From Fontisphaera persica (lineage in GTDB: Bacteria > Verrucomicrobiota > Verrucomicrobiia > Limisphaerales > Fontisphaeraceae): a stretch of 64,000 bases of DNA. Positions 1-11,838 of this stretch are shown piece by piece. Below the pieces are notes generated by a model that made no database searches, was not told the DNA's origin, and worked only from the letters and a program-made list of their open reading frames with translations. Numbering within the stretch: the first letter of the stretch is position 1; each line of letters opens with the position of its first letter. The DNA lies in NCBI RefSeq assembly GCF_024832785.1, contig NZ_CP116615.1:2046001-2110000 (forward strand), read 5' to 3'. The translations under genes and the position numbers were made by a program.

Positions 1-384
1 AGGTGAATCGGAGGCGCACCGTCGCCCTCCCAGCCCAGGAAATTGATGTCGAAACTCTCGCGGCCATCCTGGCTTTTGAGTTTGGGCTGGTAAGTCTCCT
101 TGAAGTCGAGCAGGCGCAGCAACTGACGCAGCCACTTCTCGCGCAGCTCGCTCAGCGACAGCGCATCAAGATTTTGGCGATGCCGTCGTAGTGCTCGCAG
201 GCGAGCTGGAAGGTCGCCTCCAAGGTTTCGGCGAACTGGGCCGGGGGTCGGGATCGTGACCGCTCCACCCGAACTTGGACGGCTGGAACTCGCCCCGGCG
301 CGGCGCGTCCGACAGGGCATCCGCCAGGATGGCCGGCGAGATCAACCCACCGGAAACGTGGACGAGTTCGAGTGTGTCAGCCAT
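1..384 (-). CDS. drmMI: DrmMI-like N6-adenine methylase, N-terminus (runs off left edge)
   Basis: This is the first ~125 codons of a protein continuing leftward out of the window. It starts MADTLELVHVSGG at 384, and its ATG lies inside the last codons of the helicase gene to its right (ATGGCTGA overlap), which shows tight operon coupling. After one lost base near 190 the frame continues into a segment ending FLGWEGDGAPPIHL. Position behind a DrmD-type helicase and this N-terminus fit the large Eco57I-class methylase DrmMI of class 1 DISARM, which marks host DNA. The catalytic NPPY motif would lie outside the window, so the assignment rests on context and the N-terminal sequence. Confidence 0.6.
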
Positions 385-3162
385 GTGGTATGAGTAGGGT
401 CAGGGTCAACAGGTCAACCGAAGCCACGCGCACGTCATCCATGCCCGCCGCCCACTGGGAGGCCATGCGGGCGATTTCGGATTGGCGCTGGACCAGCTTC
501 TGGCGGCGGGCTTCGACCGCCTGGTTCATCAGGTCTTTCAGGCCCGGCGCGGCCAGGGCATCGGCGGCGGCTTCCGCTACATCTTTCGCGGTGAACTGGT
601 GTGGATGCGGTGCTGCCCGGAGCAGATCCATCGGATCTTTGTCCACGGCCTGGCCGCCATACGGTTTGAACGCAAGCGGGATCAATTCTTCCATCAGCAC
701 AGGCGGCTCGGACGCAGTGACGAACCGGGCCAGAATGTGGACGACGGCGGTGACTTCCTTGACCTCCTTCGAGCCACGGGCGGCGACACGCCCGCTCTCG
801 GTGCCCGCCAGGGTGTGCTGGACGCCTTCGACCAACCGGCGAACCAGCGGATGGGCCAGGTCGAGCAGATCGAGGTCGGGATCATCGCGGGCGATTTTGG
901 GATCGAACGTGCAGACCAGACTCGTCACCCAGGTCGTTGAACGTGGTGCCGCGCAGGGTGAGCTTCCAGGTGCCATCGGCTTGCTGGATGGCGCTGGCGC
1001 GGAACTGCTCCAGGGCCGACAGCACGAACGCCTGGATTTCAGACGGGGCACCCACCGTGCGGTAGGTCTGCTGGAGCGCCTGCTCGACTTGGGGTAGCCG
1101 GATTTGCTCCTGACCGTAGAACGACTCCTCCTTAATGCGCGCGATGCGCTCGCTCTCGGTGGACGCGACCCCGGCGTCCTGCATGACACCCGGCAGGGCA
1201 TCAGGCAGCTCGAAACCTGGAAGGTAGGATTCCGAGGTCGCACCAAACTCTTTGATGAGCCGCTTCAACTCCCGCGCCGACGAGAACATGATCGGGCAGA
1301 AGCCGTGCTGCTCGCGGATGCGCCCGGCTTTTTCGACGAGCACCCTCAGGATGGCGGTGTCGAGTTGGTCCTCGCGGACCAGGGTGTAGATGCCGACCCT
1401 GTCCTCCGGTTGGCCGTAGCGGTCCAGGCGGCCATTGCGTTGTTCGAGCCGGTTCGGGTTCCAGGGGAGTTCGACGTGGATCAGTTCAGCACAACCGCGC
1501 TGGAGATCGAGACCTTCGGAGATGCAATCGGTGCCGATGCACACGGCTTTGTCGGCGGTCTCAAAGGCGCGGTAGGTCGCCCGCCGCTCCTTCTGGTTCA
1601 TATCACCGTAGATGCTGAACACCTGGAGGTCCTTCAGCGGTCCATCGCCTTCGGCTTCCTTCTTCAGGGCTTTGACCAGGTAGTCCAAGGTGTCTTTGTA
1701 GCGTGTGAATATGAGCGCACGAGGAGCGCGGGGGTGCCGCTTCAGAACTTCCGGGAGGATTTTGAGCAACGTCTGCAACTTGCCATCCTGTTTGGTCGTG
1801 ACCTTCTTCGCCAGGGCGATCAGCTTGTCGATCTCCTCGATCTCTTTGGGCTGGCCGCGATGGCGGCGGTGTCCAGACGTTTCCACCGGCTCTCGTCGTC
1901 CAGGTCTTGCGTGGAGTCCTGGTCGAGGACGATGGACTCGGCTTCGGTCTCGTTGGCCGGGGCCGCGCCAGTCTGGGAACTCATCCGTTTACGGGCGGCG
2001 TTGCGACGCTCACCCAGGCTGGCCAGGATCGCGCCAGGACTTGAAAGGGCACGTCGTTGCAGGTGGAGGCTCACCCAAAGGCCCACCGTGCCGCCCTCGG
2101 TCTCCGTCAGCGTCTTGCTGTAGGCCCGCAAGCCCTCGAACAGGGCCTTCTCCGCCTTGGTCAGGGGAATGATGAGGTCTTTGGGGTCGCGCTCCGGGAA
2201 CGGCGCACCGGCACCATACCAGGCTTTGATGTCCATACGGCGACGCTGGACAACGTGCTTGCGGGCGATTTCGCGGTTGATTGTCCCGTCAGGATTGACC
2301 GCCCTGGGGTTCAAGACTTCCAACAGGCTGGCGAAACAATCAGTATAACCGGGGTGTGGAGTTGCGGAAAGTCCGATCAGATGCCGGACGTTGGCGCTCT
2401 TGCCCACCGCTTCCAGAAATTCCCAACGCTCTTTTTGAAGGCTGCTGTCGCTGCCGCCCCAAACGTGAGGCCGCTGCGCGGAATGGATTTCGTCAACAAT
2501 GACGGCATCCCACCGGTGGGCGAGGACTTCGCCTAATCGTTTTTGACGTAATCAATGCTGGTCACAATCACCGGGTAGGCGTCCCACGGAGATTGGCCGG
2601 GCAGAAGTTGGCGCTCCAGCGCCGGTCGAGTGTGGCCCGCCATGATGACCGCCTCCAGGTGGAAGAAGCGGTCCAGGGTCTCCTGCCACTGTTCACGCAA
2701 CGCGGCAGGGACCACCACCAGCAACCGCTCAGCGGCCCCGCGAGCCATCAGCTCCGACACGATCAAACCGGCTTGAACACTTTTCCCAACGCCAACATCA
2801 TCGCCTATGAGCAGCCGGACGGCAGGCATGTCCAGTGACATCAGCAAGGGCACGAGCTGGAAGGGTTCAGGGATGGCCCGGCTGCGCTGGAGGCCCAGGA
2901 ACGGGCGCTGCCGTGAATCAAGCTGAGCCGATAGGCCCGTAACAAGAGGTCTTGCTTGGCGGGGTCGCTGACGGTTTTGGCGTCCGGCAGCGGCAGTTCG
3001 CCCGGCCGCACATCCCCTCCTCCAACGAGCGCAAAAACGCCAGCGCCGGGTGTCCCGCCCATCGAGCGGGGTCGCCCAAAACTCACGGTCATCCACCCGG
3101 TCAACCCGCCAGATGCGGTTGCGGAGGCGGATGACCGAACCAATTCTCAAGTCAGCGCCCAT
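377..3162 (-). CDS. drmD: DrmD-like SNF2-family helicase (frameshifted)
   Basis: A protein of about 925 residues read in four frame segments. It begins MGADLRIGSVIRLRNRIWRV, the N-terminal pattern of DrmD-type helicases. Walker A is GDDVGVGKS (about residues 120-128, near 2800), motif II is VIVDEIH (near 2495, I in place of the usual A), motif III is LIGLSATPH (near 2370), and the C-terminal helicase domain has ALIFTRYKDT, CISEGLDLQ and RNGRLDRYGQ (1700-1420). The C-terminal third has no catalytic motif. DrmD is the SNF2-like DNA translocase of class 1 DISARM, a multi-gene anti-phage system, and the overlapping methylase start downstream supports this. Single-base indels, not lost domains, break the frame, so the gene may be intact in reality. 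drmA, drmB and drmC would lie to the left, outside the window. Confidence 0.75.
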
Positions 3163-4057
3163 CGTTTACGACCCGACTACAAGCATCGCTTGTCGAGGAG
3201 TTTACCAGCTCCTCACAACCTGGGCGGCCGAATAACCAACGCAATCCCTCGCCTTGATTGTGCGAGGAACTTCAAAACAAGGCCCCGGTGTCGAGTCTAT
3301 GTGTGTAGTATGCCCAGCAAATCGTTCGGATTCAATTTGAAAAGACACTCTAATTGGGCCCCCAATCATTACGATGTGAATGGGCTTGACGGTTGGAGCG
3401 GGCGAAGGGAGGTGCCGGGAAGACAAAACCCGCGAAAGACTGCCTCCACGGGGGTCAACTGATGCTTTTGGGTCGAAAAACAGTGGTTTTTGGGGGCGCC
3501 GGTCTCAGATAAAGCTCCGCCAGACAAGGTGTCTGCCGGGACGGATTTGGAGGAGGGGACTCGGTTAATAGAGCACCAGATCGCCGTTAATGTGATCGCC
3601 GCCCCTCGAAGTGTTTGCCTGTCACCTTCAGTTGGGTGTCTTCGAAGAACACCTCGCGCTGGCCGGCATGAAGGGATTGGTCAGTGTTGGCGACACACTC
3701 CAGCTTGAGGCGAGCTTCTTTTGGGTGATGGCAGCCATGCCATATCAGACCAAAACGCAGCCCAATACATTCACCCCTTTTTGCAAGTTTTTACCTCAAT
3801 CGTAATGATTGGGGTCTACCCAGTCTTTTCCAAAACGGACTTGCAAGCCTGCTGTCCGTCCGTCAATATAACTGCACATAAGCCATGCTTGCTTTGCAAA
3901 GGAAACATTTGCGTTTTGGACTCAGGCACATGATCTGCCGCCAATCGAAGTTTTTTCAATTCATGTTGCAATTGGAAGGAAATCTGTTTTACCGCATGAC
4001 GAGCATTGTCATAGATTTCACAAAAACGCCCTAACGATAAATTTTATTTAAATTGCC
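3163..4057. other. Intergenic region between divergent defence genes
   Basis: About 0.9 kb between the leftward DrmD-like gene and the rightward sacsin-like gene. I see no convincing coding frame on either strand. The last 30 bases before the ATG at 4058 are AT-rich. It presumably holds divergent promoters for both operons, but no clear -35/-10 pair stands out. Confidence 0.5.
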
Positions 4058-7000
4058 ATGCCTGGTTATCGTCATTCCGCTTTAAACGACATTTCACGTA
4101 TTCGCCAAGATTTGCGCGATAGATATCAGGACGGTTTTGCCATTCTCAAAGAACTTCTGCAAAACACCGACGATGCAGGGGCCAATCGGCCAGGAGACGA
4201 GGCAAGTCAACTAGTAATAGTTTTGTCTGACATCGGTTTGCCTGGCAGCAGGCACCCACTTCTTAAAGCTCCCGGCTTGGCTGTGCTAAACAATGGGGCG
4301 TTCACGCTGAGTGATGCAATTAGCATCACATCATTGGGTATGAGCAACAAAGCTGGTCAGGGCGGCGCTGCGGGCAAGTTTGGACTGGGGCTGAAAAGCA
4401 TTTTCCATTGGGCTGAGGCTTTTTTACTTTTCGTCTTCAACTTTTCCCCAAGAGGAAGGGACGAGCGTATCTGCCTCAGATTTGCTGAATCCATGGGGAG
4501 TAGGGAAGCCAATAAATGTCGCCACAGAGATTGGGAAGAGGCATGGGAAAAAGAACAGGAATCAGACATAGTCGCTTTCAAGGAACTTGCCGAACGTGGT
4601 CTGGGTGTCAAGCGTTGGTTTGGACTTTGGATACCTTTAAGACAACCGGACCACTTGCGGGATTCCCAAGGGAAATCAAGCCCATCGAGCACCGCTTTCC
4701 GAAGCCAGACTTCGATGATCTTTTGGCCCAGACTGGAAGAGTCGTTTGGCAGCAACACTACCTTTGCTTCGCCGTCTCCGCTCAGTGAGCCTTGGCAAAT
4801 TGGAAGGCAATAATTTGACGGAATACGCTCAATTGAAGTTGGCAGTAACGCTCAACGAATGCGTTTTGGGTTGAACGGATCCTGGATATAGCTGCCACGC
4901 AAGAATTGACCGGGGAGGTGAAGAATTATTGCAAATTTACGGGGCGTGAACATCTCAACGAATGCGCAGCATTAAACACATTAAAGAACATGCCTCACTG
5001 GCCCTGTCAACCCGGTATTGGCCCGGATGGTGGGGATCAGCAGGTGCCGGAAAAGGCTGAACCACATGGAGCAGTAGTTTTTGTTCGGCAATCCTCTAAT
5101 AATGCTAAAGGTCACTTAAAGGTTCTTCATGCAGTCTTCTTGCCATTGGGCGAGCCGGAAGAGATTCCGGGAGGTATGCAAGGATGCTATCATCTCTATC
5201 TGCACGGTTTCTTTTTGTCGACTCCGGTCGGCGTTACATTCAGCCCTTTGATGATCTGCCAGAAGACATGCCTCCTGAGCGAGTCCAGTCGGAGTTTGAG
5301 GTCATCAAACTTTGGAACCGGACGCTGTTGCGCAAAGTGGTGGCACCGTTGGTGCTTCCCAGTCTTCACGCCTTTGTCCAGCAGGAACAAGCGGCCAAGG
5401 AGGAAATCGAATTGCTTGTCAAGGCCATGCTCAAGGCTGGTAAACTTAAACCGCTATTGCCCCATGTTTGCGATGGCCAGCGTTATGTTTTTCGTCTGCA
5501 ACCTGATGGAGGCCATTGGGTGCATGAGAAATGGGATTTGGCAAATGGAAAGCCACCCCTTGGATTGCCTTGCCCAAACCAATGTTTCCTGAACATGAAC
5601 TGTTTGAATTACTGCCGGCCCTTAAAGATTTCTGTTCAAAAACAACGGTGTCATTTCAAGACAAGCCAGCTTTAGCAAAAGAAAACCGGACTGCCTCAAT
5701 CCAAATGAGGTGGCTGTGCTGCTTAATAGTGTATCGGCAGCAATTTATCAATACCAGACCGTCTTGAATACCTGCTGGAATTGATTCCTGAAAATACCCC
5801 CAGTATGCCTTGGGAGTGCGAGCTAAGCAAGACATTGATTCAGTTGGTAAAGAAGACGTTTATGCTTCCGCCGCCCGAAGGACAGGACTTGATTCGTGTT
5901 TGGAAGCAACTCTTCAAGCGGCTTCCAAAAGAGCCTTTGTGAGGTTGCCATTAGAATCGGCAGAAGCCGAAGCAGAGATCAAGTCGGTTTTAGCCAACGA
6001 AAGCCTGCCCGTGGCACTTTTATGGCAGGATTGGCATGAGTCTCAAGGGGAGGGTGTCATCCCATGGGAAAATCTTAACCCGTTGCTAAATGGCTTAGGC
6101 AATTTACAACCCCATGAAACGGATGCAATTCTTAAACGGTCCAGATTAGTGGTCCAGCTGATTAAAGCCTGTAATAATGTTCCCAACCTCTGGCCGGAGA
6201 CGCTTAACAGGCTACCGCTATTTGCGGCGTGTCAAGTTGATGGCAATATCATTTCAGTAAGTTTAAAATCTCTGCTTGCCGCTAATGAAAATAACCTAAT
6301 ATTTGTTGACGGCAGAGAATGGCTCAGTCCTCTTATCCAAGCTGCACCGCAGATCAGGCCGTTAGTGATTGAGCGATCGCTGGCCGAGGCTCTGCGTCTT
6401 AATCTCCATACTTGCGATGTTTTAATGTGTATCCGGCTGCTTTACAAAGCTTCGCGGGTGGCCGCCCTGTTTTCGGATCGCAAAGATCTCTTTGAGAAAC
6501 TATTGGCTCAAACTTATTATAGTGAGGGGCATATTAAAGCTTTACGTTGTTTGCTTCATGGACGCCGTGACAAATGGGAAGACAACTCATCGTTGCTGGT
6601 TGAACCGTCCCAAATAGACGCTTTTGCCCAACTGGCAAAGCTGGCATTAGAAACGGTTCAGCAATCTTGGCGGCTGATTGCCCATGATATCATCGGACAA
6701 ATTGCCCTAAATGACCTGCATCGTAAAAGCCTTATATTAACAGAAGTGTCGGTTAAAACTATCGAAAGCTTGATCTTTGAAATTGGGCCCGAGCAACTGG
6801 ATTGTGCCAATATTGACGAATGTCAATGCTCCTCAATTCTTAATAATTTTTCCAATCCTGAACTGTTAAAAACTTAACATTCATACCACTCTAGACGGGC
6901 GCCGGGTGCGAATCGGTCCTCATACCTACACAGATGATGGATCGTTTAAAGAACTCCCAGAGGCATTTAATCGTCTGGTGACCCGACTCCGGCCCCACCC

Positions 7001-10000
7001 TGCGTACAGCAGATTTGGCAGTCACGACGGCTCAAATCGGTTGGTGAATCCCCTTAACTGGGAGGCCGTAGTTGAAATTGCCATTAGCCAGCCACATCCG
7101 GCTGATTGGTGGGACACCATCCTAACGGCCATTGGGCATTTGGGAACGCTGAGGTCGGAATTACGTGCGAGAGTTATTACAACCACATGGCTGCGTTTGA
7201 TAGGCGGCGTAGCTGTCAGGCCAGCAGATTTGTTGCACATCAGTGGAGCAGAGAACGAATTAGACAATTTACCAGATGGAGTTTTGCGAGGAAAAATTCC
7301 GCTTCTGCGCTTGGCCCCGGAAATCCGGAACCATAATCGTTTCGAGACGTTTATTAAAACAGTAATACCTAGGCCAGATGAATCAATTAAATTGTTGGTT
7401 GAATTGTTAAAACAACATTCCCAATGGCGTACCGGGCTGACTGGAGAGTGGAATATGGAACAATGTAGAGATTGGACGGACGCTCTGGGTGATGCGCCTG
7501 TCGAGGTACTTCCTGTAGCCTCCTTTTCAAAGCGTTGTTTGAATCAGAAGAAGTGAGACACCACCTGCCCGATTGCCTGAATGAACTTGGCGGCCAACTC
7601 GATGTTGACGCTTACGCAAAAGTGCTTGTTTACTTGGCACAAAAGCAACAGCGAAGCGATGTAAGTGCAGCCCATAAATATCGTGCTGTATTTGTGCGTT
7701 ATTTGCGCATGATAGATTCCTTGGGTAGTGAATTTACCACAAATGTGCTTAAATCGCAGGGTCTGATGCTTCTCAGTGCAAGAGGAGAGTGGAAATCTCC
7801 AACGCAATTGGCCTGGCCAACCCATGGTATTGTTTCCAATGACCAATTAGATGATGATTTTAGCCAGGCGCTGAGCAATTTGCGTGCGCGGGCCAACCAG
7901 GTCTCCATTAATATAGAGCTGGAAAATGGGCTTGAACCGTTTGAGGAGGCATATAAAAATACGGCACAATGTTTGTGCAACTATTTTGCTCCGTGGAGAG
8001 ATTATGTACCGCCTGAAATCATCGGGGCCTTTATTTCCATTTTAGGCGACGGGTTTAATGGGCAGGTCAAAGTTTTAGCCGCCAATTATCTGGGGCAAAA
8101 TTCCGTGGAGGGTGCGGGAGGCTATTGCAGGGGTTGATGGTCAACTCAAAAGAGCCTTGGGTTATTATAGATTTGCCTGTGTCATCCATCAAGCAAATCA
8201 GTTAAAAATGCCTTCTATAGTAGGCACCCCTTTGACGGCCCAAGTTGGGGGAATCACACGACAATTTTTCTCGGGAGCGGTATACAGAGATTTCCTGCTT
8301 TTGGTGATTTGATGAAACCACAGCGCTGGGTGCGTCTTTTAAATATTCAGCCAAACAACCTGAATCAGGACGCCGAGACCCTTATTAATATGTTGCGTAC
8401 TTCGGCAGAACAATTACTCGCCGCTGTTTTTAGAGAATGGCATTAATCTTCAACCTCTCTGGCAGAAATGGAGCCAGCCCAGCCAGCTTCACATTCGCAT
8501 TGCACAAAATCGTATTGTCGAGATGGCCCAAGCATTCCTGCGGCAGATCGGTGCCCATCATTGGCCTGAAATCAGAGGCGATCTTAAAAGTGGGATAGTG
8601 CCGACCGCCGCCGGGCTGAGGCAGAGGAAAATGGAAGAACTGTGTCCGAGGCCATACTGAATGACCTGGCCACGGCCAAAGCAGCCATTCGACAGAAATT
8701 ATCAACCGAAGAGAAGATTCAGCAAAAACCTTGGCCGCTGTGAGGCAGAAAATGGAGCAATATCAATACGACGCATCTTCTGTACCTTTTGAATTATGGC
8801 AGAATGCAGACGACGCCGTTGTTGAGCTTCAAGTGCTGGGCATTGCCGTTGCAGAATTGGAGGCGATGGGATGCGTGGTGATAATGGACCAGGGGGTTAA
8901 CCTTGGTGCATTGGGGCCGATTAATTAACGAATTCCAGGGTTCTGGAGGGCATGATTTTCGTGAACGAGGCTTTGATCAAGATTTGGAAAAATGGTGGTT
9001 CAATCGATTTCTGATAAAAATGCGGAAGGCCCTTGTAAAGTCACGGGAAAGTTTGGCCTCGGATTTAAGAGTGTGTTTCTGGTGAGTGACGCCCCGGAGG
9101 TGGTCAGTGGCAACCTTGATTTCGTGATTCGCGGAGGCATTTACCCTGTTCGCTTGGCAGCAGAGAGGCGAGAGGCATTGGTGGCTGAACTGCAGCGGTT
9201 TGGCCCCGCGCAGTGGCGGCGCGGCACAATAATACATTTACCATTGAGAACAGATAACGGAACTTCTGCTGTCAAAGTCACTTCCCTGTTCTATCGTATT
9301 GCGCCGGTGTTGGTGATTTTCTCGCGTAAAATCAAGCGTTTGCGCTTGGTGCGCCAAGAAGGAGAAATGCAGGAAATGAACTGGCGTGCTGTTGCTATAA
9401 GCAACGGTATAGAAGTCGGCGACCTACGATTTCCTGATGTTGGAATAACACGCGCTTTGGTGATCACAGGACAATTTGCAGAAGATCGCTGGCAATTGCT
9501 TTTGGGGCTGAATTCGGATGGGTTTGTGGCCTTGCCGAAAGATGTGCCAACCTATTGGGTGACCGCCCCCACCCGCGCGACACCTGATTATGGATTTGCA
9601 ATTAATGCGCCTTTTGAACCAGACGTGGGCCGCATTCAACTGGCGCTGAATTCCGAACACAACCACCAATTGGCCAACGAAATCGCCAGGACTTTGGCCA
9701 GCCGCCTCAAGGAATTGTATAAACTGGCCCAACAAAACTGGGATAATCTGCGCCATCAGTTAGCCTTGGCAACGCAAACCACTGCACTCTTGTTCTGGCA
9801 GAGCTTTTGGCACGTTCCTGCTGAGCGCTTCTTCGATAAAGTATCGCCATCATCGAACAGCATGGATACGGAATTGGCCCGCCGCATTTTGTGGCGGCTC
9901 AATAATACCAATCACACTAGCACCGGACTCTTTGAATTTTATTATGATTGTGAGGCACTGCCCACTGGCCTGTGGGGCATGTATCACGCACTGACAAATA

Positions 10001-11737
10001 TTCCGCGAATTGTTTTTGCAGCGGCAGGTGCTTTAGATAAAGAAGAAGCATTTACAATCGCCCAACAGTGGCCTTCTTTTCATCGGCGCATTGAGCCTGG
10101 CTGTATTGTGTCATCAAGACGGACATTATCAGTATTACGGGAATTGTTATCCATGCAGTTTACGATAGAGGAGCTATATCTTGCCACAGTGGTCGAATGG
10201 GAATTGAAATGCGGCGAAGAATATCGGGCCGACTCAGATGTGGCGACACGGCTTGGGCAGTTGCTAACACCTCATTTTCTCAAGCGGCTGAAAGAGGGCG
10301 ATTGGAGGGAGCGCGAAGAACGGGAATCTAAAGCATTCGGCAATTTGTTGCCGAACGTGAAGTTTCAAGCTGCTGACGGCTCATGGCGCAGACCAGCGGA
10401 GCTTTTGGTAGCCGACGGCAACAGCCACGAAGTGGATCAGGAAGAGATAATTCGAGCTGCTCTCGCTCCCCAGCAGTTTAGATTACATTCCGCTTACAAT
10501 GGTTCAGCGTTGCAATTTTTCCTTGCCTGCCGTCCACCCCAACAAACTGACGCGAGTGTATTAGTGCGATGGATAATTCAGGCAGTAGATGACATGAGCC
10601 GCATCTCCGCTGTTAGCTATCTATTAAGAGGAATATTGCGACGAGAAGTTGCTGAAAAATTAGGCTCCAAAGATCCGAATAACTGGTTATGGCAGGTAGT
10701 CGAGCGGCCTGAAGATTTTCCTTGGTTTAATCTTAATTTCTCACCAGATGATATCCATGAACTGCGCGCATATACTTTACGAACTCTAGATGAGGAGGTG
10801 CGCCGGATATACGGCACTCAGCAAGATTTACCATTGCCGGCAGTAATAGATAATCCGCCCACTGACATCTGGTCAGTACAAAAACTCTGGACATGGTGGG
10901 ATCATCAGGGATGCCCCATTGGCGAGTATGTACTGGAAGGCCAACCCAACTGGGCATTGTTTGGTGCTTGGAACCAAGAATGGCAGGAGCTTCCCATGCA
11001 AGACCGAGCTACAGCCCTCCGTGAGGCGTTTTTAGCAACCACCAATGACACAGGCAAAGCCCTTTGGTATCGTCTGTTTGGATTTGCCTGCTTGATATCA
11101 GCTGGGCGAACCATGACGGAGCTGCGGCGATTTTGGACGACGCGCTTAGATGCTCAGCATTTTGGGAAAATACCTATGTGGGCGATTTCTCCGAGTCTAC
11201 TAGGGAAATGTTCGAGCGCGCGGTGCACATGGAATTTCAAGACCTCGATGCCAGTGGCGAACAGGCCTATTTTTGGCGGCGGGTTTTCTATGATTTACGC
11301 AAGGTTCACCTCATGATTCGAAATGACTTTCCCTCTGTTATACTGGACCTGATCGATCAGGGGCATGCAGAGAATCTGGTTGATTTTCTCCGGGCAGGGC
11401 GGCTACCTGGGGCGGAACAGCTGTCTTGGATAGGCGTCTTCGGACAAAGCGCTGACACCCCGTTACGGTTTATTGTTCGCGAGTTGCACCGCCTTCGTGT
11501 CATCACGGACGAGGCCGTGCTGCCTTATGCCTTTATACCTGCAGACCAGTGCAGCGGGCGTTGGTGAAAATCGGTTGGATCCAGTCTGAAGATCAATTTT
11601 TCGATGGCTCAATATGGCTTGTCAAGCTGTCGCAAGAACCAAATGCTGGTGAAGGGTTGAAGCCATACTATGACATTCCTTTGCTGCACATGGGCATGGA
11701 ATATCGTTATCGAACTTTGAATTTCTCGACTATCTAG
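4058..11737 (+). CDS. Giant sacsin-like protein with two GHKL ATPase domains (frameshifted)
   Basis: Read through roughly ten frame breaks, this is one protein of about 2,550 residues. The N-terminal GHKL/Hsp90-type ATPase domain shows KELLQNTDDAGAN (residues 31-43), GLAVLNNGAF (73-82) and the lid motif GKFGLGLKS (106-114). A second copy starts near 8,770 with FELWQNADDAVVEL and continues GKFGLGFKSVFLVSDAPEV (about 9,045-9,100). The reading frame links the halves (FLENGINLQPLWQKW after a one-base shift near 8,430), so I favour one gene, although two adjacent genes cannot be excluded. The stretch 8992-11316 is open for 774 codons. Sacsin-type proteins are chaperone-like ATPases in eukaryotes; bacterial relatives occur in defence islands without a settled mechanism. 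The next gene is a SNF2 helicase in the same direction. Its stop codon is made by the first bases of a MITE-like repeat. Confidence 0.75.
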
Positions 11738-11836
11738 CATGCTTTTGAAAAGGCATCTTTGGGAAGCTCAACTCTCGAAATCATAGGTGTTTTTGCATAA
11801 TTTTTGGTTGAAAATGACTTTTTCAACTTTCTGCTA
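11735..11836. repeat. MITE-like inverted repeat, copy 1
   Basis: A 102 bp element with imperfect terminal inverted repeats (left end tagcatgcttttgaaaag, right end tgactttttcaactttctgcta) and the same internal words (atgcaaaaac, atgatttcgag on the complementary strand) as the element at 49645-49748. It lies between the sacsin-like gene and the SNF2 helicase, and its first three bases supply the TAG stop of the former. No coding capacity. Confidence 0.65.
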
Positions 11837-11838
11837 AT

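Noticed and set aside
1104-2123. Rightward 339-codon open frame
   Set aside because: It lies antisense to the helicase domain of the DrmD-like gene, has no motif and an odd composition; a shadow frame of GC-rich coding DNA.
3202-3426. Leftward 74-codon frame upstream of the DrmD-like gene
   Set aside because: No motif, no ribosome site and no continuity with the helicase frame.
8430-8760. Boundary between two separate sacsin-like genes
   Set aside because: A one-base shift joins the frames without a convincing stop, ribosome site or start; I kept one gene, with the alternative noted.
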